DNA of 64,000 bases from Chitinophagaceae bacterium (GTDB taxonomy: Bacteria > Bacteroidota > Bacteroidia > Chitinophagales > Chitinophagaceae): NCBI GenBank assembly GCA_019752045.1, contig JAIEMP010000020.1, positions 1 through 64,000 of the forward strand. Reading direction: 5' to 3'. Both the position numbers and the translations under genes were made by a program. Positions 1-9,872 of the stretch are shown here, piece by piece. The notes beneath the pieces are model-generated. The model had not been told where the DNA came from. It made no database searches and worked only from the letters and a program-made list of their open reading frames with translations. Within the stretch, counting starts at the first letter, position 1, and each line of letters starts with the position of its first letter.

Positions 1-171
1 TTTGCATGTGTTGCACAAGAAAGAAAGTACAGCATAAACTATAAATATTGTTTGGTTGAATCATAGAAATCGCAAGTATGTAGTGTTTAAAAAATAGTAA
101 ATCTGGTGCAAGAATGAGGCGAGGGCAAATGAGCGTTGGCTTCCTTCGCTGCCGAGTCTTCGCACTTCATA

Positions 172-197
172 GGCGAGTCTGGCAGCGCCGACTCGCC
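172..197. repeat. REP-like inverted repeat GGCGAGTC-N10-GACTCGCC next to the RAYT
   Basis: Direct reading: ggcgagtc at 172-179 and gactcgcc at 190-197. Confidence 0.75.
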
Positions 198-215
198 GTG
201 ATCAAGGAACGAAAG

Positions 216-812
216 CTAAACATTCTTCCTCACTTTTGTTAAATCAATATCCTCCAGTTGCATATAATTTGTAACAGGATAAATGCCTTGTTCACCAGTG
301 CCATAATATTTTGCAGAACTGTGCAGATAATCTTCGGAGGTTGCAGCTAAATTATATTTTCCTGCACATGGATTTTGATGCATATAGTTCAATTTTTGTT
401 CGATGAATGCATTGCCAATGCATTCTTTCCAATCGAAACTATCCTCCCACAGTTCGTACAATTTGCCACGCTTTCTGTCACTATTGTTTACAGATTTTGA
501 AAGTTGCTCTAATAGAACGAGTTCATTTTTTATTTTTAACCGGTTGATGATTTCATAACCGATAAAACGTTTACCATTGCCAATGATTTTGTTGATGTCT
601 TTTCCTGATTCGCTAAAAGCTATGGTTGCATGTACATGATTTGGCATAATAACATAACCAGTTATAACATGACCCTGCTGCTTCAAATAATCAAACCATT
701 TATACACGAGATCGTAGCTGTTTGTAAGTTCAATAAGCGGTAGCCAGTTATAACAGGTAAATGTGATGAAGAAATGACCATTACTGTAAGGTATTTTTCG
801 TTTAACGGGCAT
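216..812 (-). CDS. REP-associated tyrosine transposase (RAYT, Y1_Tnp/IS200-like HUH family)
   Basis: Translation has the HUH-type motif in context 'GYVIMPNHVHATIAF' and the C-terminal 'WEDSFDWKECIGNAFIEQKLNYMHQNP' pattern typical of RAYTs; flanked by REP-like repeats. Confidence 0.88.
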   Translation of the reverse strand: MPVKRKIPYSNGHFFITFTCYNWLPLIELTNSYDLVYKWFDYLKQQGHVITGYVIMPNHVHATIAFSESGKDINKIIGNGKRFIGYEIINRLKIKNELVLLEQLSKSVNNSDRKRGKLYELWEDSFDWKECIGNAFIEQKLNYMHQNPCAGKYNLAATSEDYLHSSAKYYGTGEQGIYPVTNYMQLEDIDLTKVRKNV

Positions 813-870
813 GTTGCTAATTTAATCACTAAAAGCCTTTATTGCAAATCAAGGCTATGCTCCGGTATTA

Positions 871-1205
871 CGGCGAGTGCCACAGCTTCAACTCACAGCC
901 CCTTCTGACACATCGCCTGAGAACGTTCGGGTTGGAGACTCAGCGTCGAAAAAAAATATCAGCTATGTTTAATAATGAGCAGCGGCGAGTCCTGCAGCCA
1001 ACCCACAAAGCCGTGAGCAGAGACATCGCCTGAGAATATTATTTAAACTGCAATGCTAAATTGAGCAAATTGCAATCACTATCTTCACTTGACAAGGAAA
1101 GAATGGAGACTCGGGAGGGGAATAAGACTCAGCGTCGAAAAAACGTTCGGGTTGGAGACTCAGTGTCGAAAAAATGTTCGGGTTGGAGACTCAGCGTCGA
1201 AAAAA
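871..1205. repeat. Cluster of REP-like and direct repeats downstream of the RAYT start side
   Basis: Two cGGCGAGT...CATCGCCTGAGAA units (871-923, 983-1036), and (c/t)gttcgggttggagactcag(c/t)gtcgaaaaaa at 924, 1144 and 1175, plus a partial gactcagcgtcgaaaaaa at 1126. Confidence 0.85.
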
Positions 1206-1298
1206 GTTAAATGCAGGTTCACTGCTATTCGTGAAGGAAGAGAAGCGGATACACATGAGTGGATATATAAGATATAAATCCTAAGAATGCTTTTTAAA

Positions 1299-1333
1299 AA
1301 GAAAGCGGCTTCATTGAAGCCGCTTTCTTTTTA
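1299..1333 (-). terminator. Rho-independent terminator (minus-strand gene end)
   Basis: aaagaaagcggcttcattgaagccgctttcttttt hairpin with flanking A/T runs. Confidence 0.75.
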
Positions 1334-4300
1334 CCGTATCAACGTAACCGATCCTGAAACAGGAATAATTCCACCATCGCTGCAAATAATTTCTGTTGTA
1401 TAACTGTAAAGTCCCGGAGGTGCTTTTTGTCCGTTCATCATTCCATCCCAACCCTGTAACGGTTCATTGGCATTGATATATGTTTTCTCAAACACCAGGT
1501 TGCCCCAACGGTTGTAAATACGGAACGATTTTACGTTTTCAATTCCCGGTCCCATTACATAAAAACGATCATTTAAATTATCGCCGTTTGGTGTAAAGGC
1601 ATTCGGGATAAAAATATTATTGCGGTCGCAGAGCACAATCACTTTTACTTCATCAAAACTGTTACAGCCTGCAATATTGGTTGCTATTAAACGATAGGTG
1701 GTTGTTGCATTTGGTGTTGCAATGGGATTAAAACAGGTGGTGCAGGATAATGTTGCCGGTGGCGACCATAAGAACTGCGTTGCATCAGCCGATACAATTG
1801 GCTGCAGCAAAACAGAACTGCCGGCACGTATCACTGTATCTCTGCCTGCATTAACAGTGGGGTAGGGATATACAATTACTGTAACTGTAGCAGTACTTTG
1901 AAAACAATTTAAACTGTCGTAACCTACAACAGTATACGTTGTGGTTGATGTTGGTGAAGCCACCGGTCGGGCTATTGTTGAATCGTTCAAGGAAGTTCCC
2001 GGCGACCACAAATAATTTTCTGCGCCACTTGCATTAAGCTGTATGGATCTGCCTATACAAATGGTATCACCACCCGAAGCAGTAATTGTAAATGGTTTTT
2101 TAACACGTACAATCATACTGTCTGTATTCACACATCCATACAGCGAAGTACCAGTAACAGTATATTGTATATTATCTGTTGCGGCTGCCTGCGGATTTGT
2201 ACAATTGGTACAGGAAAGATAAGTTGAGGGGCTCCAGCTGTAACTGGAAGCACCGGAAGGATTGAGCGTTGCAAAACTGCCCAGACAAATAGTGGTATCG
2301 TTACCCGCCCGTACAATAGGCAGCGGATGTACAACAATGATTTTGTTTGCTGTGTCTCTGCAACCTGTTCCGTTGGTTGCAATCAGTTGCGCAAAGAGTG
2401 TATCTGCATTGGGCCGGCTAATGGCAGGTGGATCTTTTACATTGAAAATTTGCCCATCAATATTCCATCTCCAGTTCATGGCCGATGTATCCGTATTTAA
2501 CCAGTTACCTCTGAGGATTACATTGGCAGGCATGCAATAACTGCTGTCTCCCAAAATTTCAATTTGTGGCGAAGCAACCACTCTTACCAATGCCGTTTTT
2601 GTTCTGGAATTATTACAGCCGTTTAATGTAGTTACAGTTAATGTTACATTGTATAAACCGGGACTGGTATAAGTATGTGCAGGTGGAGTGATGGAATTGG
2701 AAGTGTTACCATCTCCAAAATCCCATAGATAACTTGTGATTACATCGGTTGCAATGGTAGAGTCTATAAACTGAACAGTGCCTCTGTCGCAGAACAAAGC
2801 TGTATCAACACCAAAGTTGGGTCTTGATCCTAATGCTTTAATGGTATCTATTCCCTGTATAATATTGAAGCATCCACGGTTATCAGCAATGATCACTTTA
2901 GGAACATAAAATCCTGCATCATATATATGTACTCTGTTCGAGTCGGTTGATGCAATAATATTTCCATCACCAAAATCCCATGTATAATTTAATGGTATAT
3001 CTGTTCTTGTTTGCAGGTTCACAGTTAATGGTGCACAGCCAATCAATGGAGCATACGTTAATGTACCGGTATCTCTTCCTATGCGGATGGTTTGATAAGC
3101 TGTATCAAAACAATTGCCGGGCGATTGTACAATTAACCGAACCCTGTACACACCCGGGAATACATAAAAATGTTTTGGATTGATATCGGAACTTGTAAAC
3201 CCGTCACCAAAATCCCAGCTTGCATTTAAAGCAAACGTACTCTGGTTACTGAAGATGGCTTCAAATGGTTCACAGATCGTGGCGGTATCATTTACAGTGA
3301 AAGCTGCATTCGGCGTATCAATACGTATGTTGATGGTCATTGAATCTCTGCAGCCGATAGGTTCTGTTACAACCAGCTTTGCAGGATAGATACCAACAGC
3401 TGTATAAATATGCGTAGGACTTGTAAGTGTTGATGTAAACCCGTCACCAAAATTCCATGCATAGGTTTGTGTGCCCGATCCGCCGGTTGTTTGGTTATTG
3501 AACTGCAGCAATGTGCCCGGGCATGCTGGAGTGTCAACTGTAAACATGGCCCTTGGATTTAATACAGTAACAATATTTGCTCTGGTGATTGAATCAGAAC
3601 AACCCGATGCATCGGTTACAATCAGTTTAATATTGTAGGTGCCTGCTGCGGGATAGGTATAACTGAACGGATTGGTTAAACTGCTGATGACATTGCCATT
3701 GCCCATATCCCAACGCACATTTGTAATGGCATTTACTCCATCTGTTGTTGAAGTATTCGTTAATTCTACATTGTTGCTTAAACAAATCTGTCCCTGTAAA
3801 ATAGTATACGATGCCAACGGACCGTTTACACGAATGGCATTGGTACGTGTAAGTGTATCTCTGCAACCATTAATATCTGCAATGATTAAGCTTACAGTAT
3901 AATTGCCTGATGTGGTATATGTATGTGCAGGCGAGGCGGCAGCAGAACTGTTGCCATCTCCAAAATCCCATTGATACGAAACAATATTGGCGGGATTAAA
4001 ATTAATACCTGTAAACTGTACCTGTTGATTGCGGCAAATAGTTGTAGGTGTTGCTCTAAAGTCGGGTGCTTCATCCACCAACGTAATGGTTTGTGATAAC
4101 TGATGTGTACAGGACCCATTCGTAACCGTTAGTGTTACTGTATACGTTCCTAATGATGCAAACGTATGCGATGGGTTTTGTGCAGTTGATGTATTGCCAT
4201 CTCCAAAATTCCATGTCCAGCCTGTAGGTACTACCGACATATCTGTAAACTGAACCTGTCGTTTATTAACAGCACAGTTCACCCCATACCTGAACCTTGC

Positions 4301-6139
4301 AATAGGAGGCAGCACACGAATATAATTGGTGATGCTTACGGTATCGGGGCACCTGTTATTAAACGCAATTAAACGGATGGTAAATAAACCTGTATCCTGA
4401 TAAGTATGTGTTGGGTTTCTTGCACTGGATGTATTGTTATCGCCAAAATCCCAGCTCCATTGATTGGGATTACCGGTTGATAAATCGGTAAACTGTACCG
4501 GTGCAAACGCACAAACATTTAAAGGAACCGCACTGAAAGCAGCGGTTGGTTTTTTACCCACACGTACACTGTCGTAACGGATAGAATCAATACAACCTTG
4601 TGTTGTAACAATGCGTAAACGTACAGCATAACTGCCGGAATCGTACATGTTGGTTGGATTGCGGAGTGTTGATGTATTACCGTTACCAAAATCCCAGAAC
4701 CAGGAAACAATTGAATCGAGCGATGTTGAATTGGGATAGAACTGAACGTTTAATCGTTCACAACCTTCTGCAGGATCAATGATGGGATTAAGGATGGGTC
4801 TTTGAATTCGCACAAACGCAATCCTTGTACTCGTATCAGAACAACCTGATGCATTGGTAGCAATCAGCCTTACTGTAAAATTTCCTGTTGTTGTATAGGT
4901 ATGTGCCGGACTAACGGCAGTAGAGTTATTACCATCACCAAAATCCCATTGATAAGAAATTGCTCCGGTAGAAAGATTTTGAAAGTTAACGGTATGCGGT
5001 GCCCTGCAGGAAATTGTATCCGGACTGTTAAACGCAGCCGTTGGTCTCGGCCTGATGATAATTGTTTTTGTAATAGAGTCGCTGCATCCGTTGAATGTAT
5101 TCACCAGTTTAATGGTATAGGTACCTGTTGCGGTGTAAGACTTTACCGGGTTTGTAAGGGTTGATGTTGTAGCATCACCAAAATCCCATCTTGAATTGGG
5201 AGGAAGGGGAACAGATAAATTCTGCATACTTATAGGTGCATTGATACATGCACTGTCTGGCGAACCAATAATGGGTTGAAAATTATTGAGCTGTACAATA
5301 TTGGTTTTAATAATGGTATCAATACAACCCTGGCTGCTGGTAGTAATTAACCGAACGGTAAATGGTCCGGCAGTTGCATAGGTATTGGTTGGGTTTTGAA
5401 GGGTGGATGTATTGCCATCGCCAAAATCCCATTGATAAGTAAGGGTGGGAGGTCCTGATGACAGGTTGGTGAATGATATAGTTTCAGGTGGTTTGCAATT
5501 TTGTGGAGTTGAAAAATTAAAATCTGCAACTACACCCTGTGATACATTAATATATGCAGGCTTTACAATTGTTTTTGTACAACCGGCGCTGTTGGTAACA
5601 GTAAGGCTCACAAAAAAAGTTCCTGAAGTAGTATAAGTATAGAATGGATTTTGAAGGGTAGAAGTAGCTCCGTTGCCAAAAGCCCAGCTCCAGCTTGTGA
5701 TGGGTCCAAAACCCGGATCAGACAGATCTGTAAACTGCACACGCAATGGAAAACAGCCTGAAGTTACATTGGCTGTAAATTCCGGTACAGGCGGGGCGCT
5801 GACTGTAATATAGTTTGTACGTGTAAGTGTATTACTGCCGCCGGCATTTGTAACCGTTAATATAACTGAATAGGTCCCCGGTGATGTATAAATGGTTGAT
5901 GGATTTCTGGAAGTAGATGTTACCCCGTTGCCCAGATCCCATTGCCAGGAAGTAGGGTTGCCGGTAGAAAGATCAGAAAAATTTACAATCAAAGGTGAAC
6001 AACCGTTTTGTGGTGTGGCAGAAAAATTGGCTACAGGTGCTTGAGCAAATAAATTTGAAAAAGCAAACAGACTAAAAATAAAAAGAAACCCCGGTTTAGA
6101 GGAGAAACAGCTGAAGGGCAGTCCGGGAAATAGTTTCAT
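1331..6139 (-). CDS. Giant PKD-repeat secreted protein with T9SS type B (gliding-motility-associated, CHU_C) C-terminal sorting domain
   Basis: About 14 W(D/N)(F/L)G(D/N)G PKD signatures; C-terminus 'FIPNAFTPNGDNLNDRFYVMG...YNRWGNLVFEK...GWDG..NGQ.APPGLYSYT'; N-terminal signal peptide. Confidence 0.93.
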   Translation of the reverse strand: MKLFPGLPFSCFSSKPGFLFIFSLFAFSNLFAQAPVANFSATPQNGCSPLIVNFSDLSTGNPTSWQWDLGNGVTSTSRNPSTIYTSPGTYSVILTVTNAGGSNTLTRTNYITVSAPPVPEFTANVTSGCFPLRVQFTDLSDPGFGPITSWSWAFGNGATSTLQNPFYTYTTSGTFFVSLTVTNSAGCTKTIVKPAYINVSQGVVADFNFSTPQNCKPPETISFTNLSSGPPTLTYQWDFGDGNTSTLQNPTNTYATAGPFTVRLITTSSQGCIDTIIKTNIVQLNNFQPIIGSPDSACINAPISMQNLSVPLPPNSRWDFGDATTSTLTNPVKSYTATGTYTIKLVNTFNGCSDSITKTIIIRPRPTAAFNSPDTISCRAPHTVNFQNLSTGAISYQWDFGDGNNSTAVSPAHTYTTTGNFTVRLIATNASGCSDTSTRIAFVRIQRPILNPIIDPAEGCERLNVQFYPNSTSLDSIVSWFWDFGNGNTSTLRNPTNMYDSGSYAVRLRIVTTQGCIDSIRYDSVRVGKKPTAAFSAVPLNVCAFAPVQFTDLSTGNPNQWSWDFGDNNTSSARNPTHTYQDTGLFTIRLIAFNNRCPDTVSITNYIRVLPPIARFRYGVNCAVNKRQVQFTDMSVVPTGWTWNFGDGNTSTAQNPSHTFASLGTYTVTLTVTNGSCTHQLSQTITLVDEAPDFRATPTTICRNQQVQFTGINFNPANIVSYQWDFGDGNSSAAASPAHTYTTSGNYTVSLIIADINGCRDTLTRTNAIRVNGPLASYTILQGQICLSNNVELTNTSTTDGVNAITNVRWDMGNGNVISSLTNPFSYTYPAAGTYNIKLIVTDASGCSDSITRANIVTVLNPRAMFTVDTPACPGTLLQFNNQTTGGSGTQTYAWNFGDGFTSTLTSPTHIYTAVGIYPAKLVVTEPIGCRDSMTINIRIDTPNAAFTVNDTATICEPFEAIFSNQSTFALNASWDFGDGFTSSDINPKHFYVFPGVYRVRLIVQSPGNCFDTAYQTIRIGRDTGTLTYAPLIGCAPLTVNLQTRTDIPLNYTWDFGDGNIIASTDSNRVHIYDAGFYVPKVIIADNRGCFNIIQGIDTIKALGSRPNFGVDTALFCDRGTVQFIDSTIATDVITSYLWDFGDGNTSNSITPPAHTYTSPGLYNVTLTVTTLNGCNNSRTKTALVRVVASPQIEILGDSSYCMPANVILRGNWLNTDTSAMNWRWNIDGQIFNVKDPPAISRPNADTLFAQLIATNGTGCRDTANKIIVVHPLPIVRAGNDTTICLGSFATLNPSGASSYSWSPSTYLSCTNCTNPQAAATDNIQYTVTGTSLYGCVNTDSMIVRVKKPFTITASGGDTICIGRSIQLNASGAENYLWSPGTSLNDSTIARPVASPTSTTTYTVVGYDSLNCFQSTATVTVIVYPYPTVNAGRDTVIRAGSSVLLQPIVSADATQFLWSPPATLSCTTCFNPIATPNATTTYRLIATNIAGCNSFDEVKVIVLCDRNNIFIPNAFTPNGDNLNDRFYVMGPGIENVKSFRIYNRWGNLVFEKTYINANEPLQGWDGMMNGQKAPPGLYSYTTEIICSDGGIIPVSGSVTLIR

Positions 6140-6303
6140 AAGCTTGTTTCGGTGGTTTTATCGGGATATTCCGGTAAAGCTAGGGTTATTTTATGAACGG
6201 TTTTATACAGAGTATAGATACTATTCACAAAACGACCGTTGCCTGTGGATTATTTTACCAGCAGAAAATAGGCCAAAGTTTTTGTTATTAAAAGTTTACC
6301 TCC

Positions 6304-6311
6304 TACCTTTG
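6304..6311 (+). promoter_or_regulatory. Bacteroidota -7 box TACCTTTG upstream of rpsL
   Basis: Matches TAnnTTTG consensus; 26 bp upstream of the rpsL ATG. Confidence 0.6.
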
Positions 6312-6336
6312 CCGTCCGAAAAATAAAAGGTCACGA

Positions 6337-6717
6337 ATGCCTACAATACAACAATTAGTAAGAAAAGGACGAGAAATTATCAGGGCGAAAAGCAAATCCC
6401 GTGCGTTGGATGCCTGCCCCTTCCGCAGAGGTGTATGTACCCGTGTGTACACTACCACACCTAAAAAGCCAAACTCGGCTCTGCGTAAAGTAGCAAAAGT
6501 GCGTTTAACCAACAAAGTAGAGGTAATTGCTTATATCCCGGGTGAAGGGCATAACCTGCAGGAGCACTCCATTGTGCTGGTGCGTGGCGGTCGTGTAAAA
6601 GATTTGCCGGGTGTTCGTTATCATATTGTTCGTGGTTCTCTGGATACTGCCGGTGTAAAAGACCGCAAGAAGAGCCGTTCGAAGTACGGTACAAAGAAAG
6701 AAAAAGCTAAAAAATAA
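6337..6717 (+). CDS. rpsL: 30S ribosomal protein S12
   Basis: [12 protein letters not shown]...[35 protein letters not shown]. Confidence 0.99.
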   Translation: MPTIQQLVRKGREIIRAKSKSRALDACPFRRGVCTRVYTTTPKKPNSALRKVAKVRLTNKVEVIAYIPGEGHNLQEHSIVLVRGGRVKDLPGVRYHIVRGSLDTAGVKDRKKSRSKYGTKKEKAKK

Positions 6718-6769
6718 GCCCCATCCCCTAAACGGGAGTAAAAATTTTAAAAGAATAAATTTCTTATAA

Positions 6770-7237
6770 ATGAGGAAGACGAAACCTAAAAAGATTGCGC
6801 TTGCACCAGATCCCAAGTTCAACGATGTACTGGTGAGCCGCTTTGTAAACAATTTAATGTGGCAGGGTAAAAAAAGTATTGCCTTCAATATTTTTTACGA
6901 TGCTGTTGATAAGGTTGCTAAAACAACCGGTGAAGACGGATACGAAGTGTGGAAACGTGCTATTGCGAATGTAACGCCTGCTGTAGAAGTACGCAGCCGT
7001 CGTATTGGTGGTGCAACCTTCCAGATTCCTGCTGAAGTACGTGCCGACAGAAAAATTTCTTTGAGCATGAAATGGCTCATCCGCTACAGCCGTGAGCGTA
7101 ACGGCCGCAGCATGGCAGATAAATTAGCCAATGAAATTGTAAGTGCAAGTAAGGGTGAAGGTGGTGCTTTTAAAAAGAAAGAAGATACACACCGTATGGC
7201 TGAAGCCAATAAGGCTTTCGCTCACTTCAGAGCTTAA
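6770..7237 (+). CDS. rpsG: 30S ribosomal protein S7
   Basis: [35 protein letters not shown]...; follows rpsL. Confidence 0.98.
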   Translation: MRKTKPKKIALAPDPKFNDVLVSRFVNNLMWQGKKSIAFNIFYDAVDKVAKTTGEDGYEVWKRAIANVTPAVEVRSRRIGGATFQIPAEVRADRKISLSMKWLIRYSRERNGRSMADKLANEIVSASKGEGGAFKKKEDTHRMAEANKAFAHFRA

Positions 7238-7259
7238 TTTTACAGAAAGATATCATATA

Positions 7260-7290
7260 CATCCCTCCGCAAAACGGAGGGATTTTTGTT
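7260..7290 (+). terminator. Terminator after rpsG
   Basis: catccctccgcaaaacggagggatttttgttt. Confidence 0.8.
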
Positions 7291-7630
7291 TTGCAGATTT
7301 TTGATTTAATTGATTTTCAGCTCAGGAAAAATTCCTATTTTTGCGCCGCCTAAATGAATAATCAAAGGTGAAGAGTGATGACAGTGAAACAGGATTATTT
7401 GTTGACCGGCGTTCTATGAGAGTATAAATCTTACATATCAAATGCCCCCATCCCATAGCGGGTTGTTGCTTGCGGGCAAAATGCTTTACAGATTTGTGAA
7501 GCCTTGAGATCAACAGCGTGATATAGTACAAGAGTGCGACGCAACAACAGACGCACAACATTCCGAAAGACGATTCCAAAAAATATTCAAACTTTTTTTT
7601 TAAACAGCTAAATATTCAAATCAAATAGTC

Positions 7631-9775
7631 ATGGCAGACTTAAAATTTCAAAGAAACTTTGGTATTGCGGCCCATATTGATGCCGGAAAAACCACAACTA
7701 CAGAACGTATCCTCCGTTACACAGGTATGATTCACCGTATTGGTGAGGTGCATGATGGTGCAGCTACCACCGACTGGATGGAGCAGGAAAAAGAAAGAGG
7801 TATTACCATTACCTCTGCTGCTGTAAGCTGTGTGTGGAACTTTCCTACAATAAAAGGTAAAGAAACTGCAGATACTAAAAAATATAACTTCAACATTATT
7901 GATACTCCGGGCCACGTGGATTTTACCGTAGAGGTAGAACGTAGTATGCGTGTACTGGATGGTTTGATTGCTTTGTTCAGTGCGGTTGATGGTGTGGAAC
8001 CACAATCTGAAACTGTATGGCGCCAGGCGAACCGTTACAATGTACCACGTATCGGTTTTGTAAACAAAATGGATCGCAGCGGTGCCGACTTCTTAAACGT
8101 TGTAAAGCAGGTGCGTGAAATGCTCGGATCTAAAGCTGTTCCTCTTCAATTGCCTATTGGTGCTGAAGATGATTTTAAAGGTGTGGTTGATCTGATCAAA
8201 ATGAAAGGGATCATCTGGCATATGGAAACAGAAGGAATGACTTTTGATGAAATTGATATTCCTGCTGATATGCTTGAAGAAGCAAAAGACTGGAGAGCTC
8301 AGCTTGTTGAAGCTGTTGCAGAATATGATGACAAATTGATGGAGAAATTCTTCGACAATCCGGACAGCATTACCGAAGATGAAATTCATGAAGCGGTACG
8401 CAAGGCAACAATTGATCTTTCAATTGTACCAATGATGTGCGGTTCTTCATTTAAGAACAAAGGGGTACAAACAGCACTGGATGCGGTTTGCCGTTACCTG
8501 CCTTCTCCAATGGATATTGAAGCCATTAAAGGAACTGATCCTGATACAGGTGAAGAAATTACCCGTCAGCCGGATGCAAAACAACCATTTGCTGCATTGG
8601 CTTTTAAGATCATGACTGATCCTTTCGTTGGTCGTTTAGCGTTCTTCCGGGTTTACTCCGGTCATCTGGATGCCGGTTCTTATGTATTGAATGTACGCAG
8701 TGGTAAGAAAGAGCGTATCAGCCGTATCATGAAAATGTTTGCAAACAAACAAAACCCAATTGATTTTATAGAAGCGGGTGATATTGGTGCAGCGGTAGGT
8801 TTCAAGGAAATTAAAACCGGTGATACATTGTGTGATGAAAATCATCCAATCACTTTAGAGAATATGTTTATTCCTGAACCCGTAATCTCATTAGCAGTTG
8901 AGCCAAAAGCTCAGGCTGATGTTGATAAAATGGGTTTAGCCATTTCTAAACTGGTAGAAGAAGATCCTACATTACGTGTACGCACAGACGAAGAAACAGG
9001 TCAAACCATTTTAAGTGGTATGGGTGAATTACACTTGGAGATCATTGTTGATCGTATGAAGCGTGAATTTAAAGTTGAAATTAACCAGGGTGCTCCAATG
9101 GTTGCTTATAAAGAAGCCTTTAAGCAAAGTATTGAACACCGTGAAGTATTGAAAAAGCAGTCGGGTGGTCGTGGTAAGTTTGCCGATATCATTTTTGAAA
9201 TCGGACCAGCTGATGAAGAGTGGTTAACAGAAAACCCGGGTAAATCGTACCAGTTTGTAAACGATTTGTTTGGTGGATCAATTCCAAAAGAATTTGTTCC
9301 TGCTATTACAAAAGGTTTTGAGAATGCAATGGGTAATGGTGTATTGGCCAACTATCCAATGGTTAATATGAAAGTTCGTGTATTTGATGGTAGTTACCAT
9401 GATGTGGATAGTGATGCAATGAGTTTTGAATTGTGTGCGAAGAGTGGTTTCCGTGAAGCCGGCCGCAAAGCAAAACCAACTTTGCTTGAGCCAATCATGA
9501 AAGTTGAAGTAGTTACTCCTGATCAGTACATGGGTGATGTTACGGGTGATTTAAACCGTCGCCGTGGTATGCTGGAAGGTATGGATACAAAAGGTAATGC
9601 ACAGGTGATCAGAGCCAAAGTTCCTTTGAGTGAAATGTTTGGTTATGTTACACAGTTACGTTCATTATCAAGTGGCCGTGCAACTTCAACCATGGAGTTC
9701 AGTCACTATGCACCTGCACCGAATAACGTTGCAGAAGAAGTAATCGCAAAGGTGAAAGGAAAGGTGAGTGCGTAA
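7631..9775 (+). CDS. fusA: Elongation factor G
   Basis: [43 protein letters not shown]; 714 aa. Confidence 0.99.
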   Translation: MADLKFQRNFGIAAHIDAGKTTTTERILRYTGMIHRIGEVHDGAATTDWMEQEKERGITITSAAVSCVWNFPTIKGKETADTKKYNFNIIDTPGHVDFTVEVERSMRVLDGLIALFSAVDGVEPQSETVWRQANRYNVPRIGFVNKMDRSGADFLNVVKQVREMLGSKAVPLQLPIGAEDDFKGVVDLIKMKGIIWHMETEGMTFDEIDIPADMLEEAKDWRAQLVEAVAEYDDKLMEKFFDNPDSITEDEIHEAVRKATIDLSIVPMMCGSSFKNKGVQTALDAVCRYLPSPMDIEAIKGTDPDTGEEITRQPDAKQPFAALAFKIMTDPFVGRLAFFRVYSGHLDAGSYVLNVRSGKKERISRIMKMFANKQNPIDFIEAGDIGAAVGFKEIKTGDTLCDENHPITLENMFIPEPVISLAVEPKAQADVDKMGLAISKLVEEDPTLRVRTDEETGQTILSGMGELHLEIIVDRMKREFKVEINQGAPMVAYKEAFKQSIEHREVLKKQSGGRGKFADIIFEIGPADEEWLTENPGKSYQFVNDLFGGSIPKEFVPAITKGFENAMGNGVLANYPMVNMKVRVFDGSYHDVDSDAMSFELCAKSGFREAGRKAKPTLLEPIMKVEVVTPDQYMGDVTGDLNRRRGMLEGMDTKGNAQVIRAKVPLSEMFGYVTQLRSLSSGRATSTMEFSHYAPAPNNVAEEVIAKVKGKVSA

Positions 9776-9805
9776 AATTGAAAGAAAAAATAACTAAAAA
9801 AATAA

Positions 9806-9838
9806 AATCCCGGTTAATGAAACCGGGATTTTTTTATT
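9806..9838 (+). terminator. Bidirectional terminator between fusA and the convergent gene
   Basis: aaatcccggttaatgaaaccgggattttttt. Confidence 0.85.
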
Positions 9839-9872
9839 TTAAGAAAAATGAACAACTAAAATTCAAACATCA

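Noticed and set aside
924-1205. CRISPR-like array
   Set aside because: Repeats are head-to-tail or irregularly spaced, not repeat-spacer periodic.
842-1277. ORFs 842..1033 and 1089..1277 as genes
   Set aside because: They lie wholly in the REP-like repeat cluster and have repetitive, non-protein-like translations (e.g. repeated 'FGLETQ.RKK').
2128-5636. Many short ORFs on both strands inside the PKD gene
   Set aside because: Shadow ORFs of a clear 1,602-aa coding frame with PKD and CHU_C motifs.
6461-6888. Antisense ORFs over rpsL/rpsG (and similar ones over fusA, pnp, pruA)
   Set aside because: Opposite strand of strongly conserved housekeeping genes; no family resemblance.
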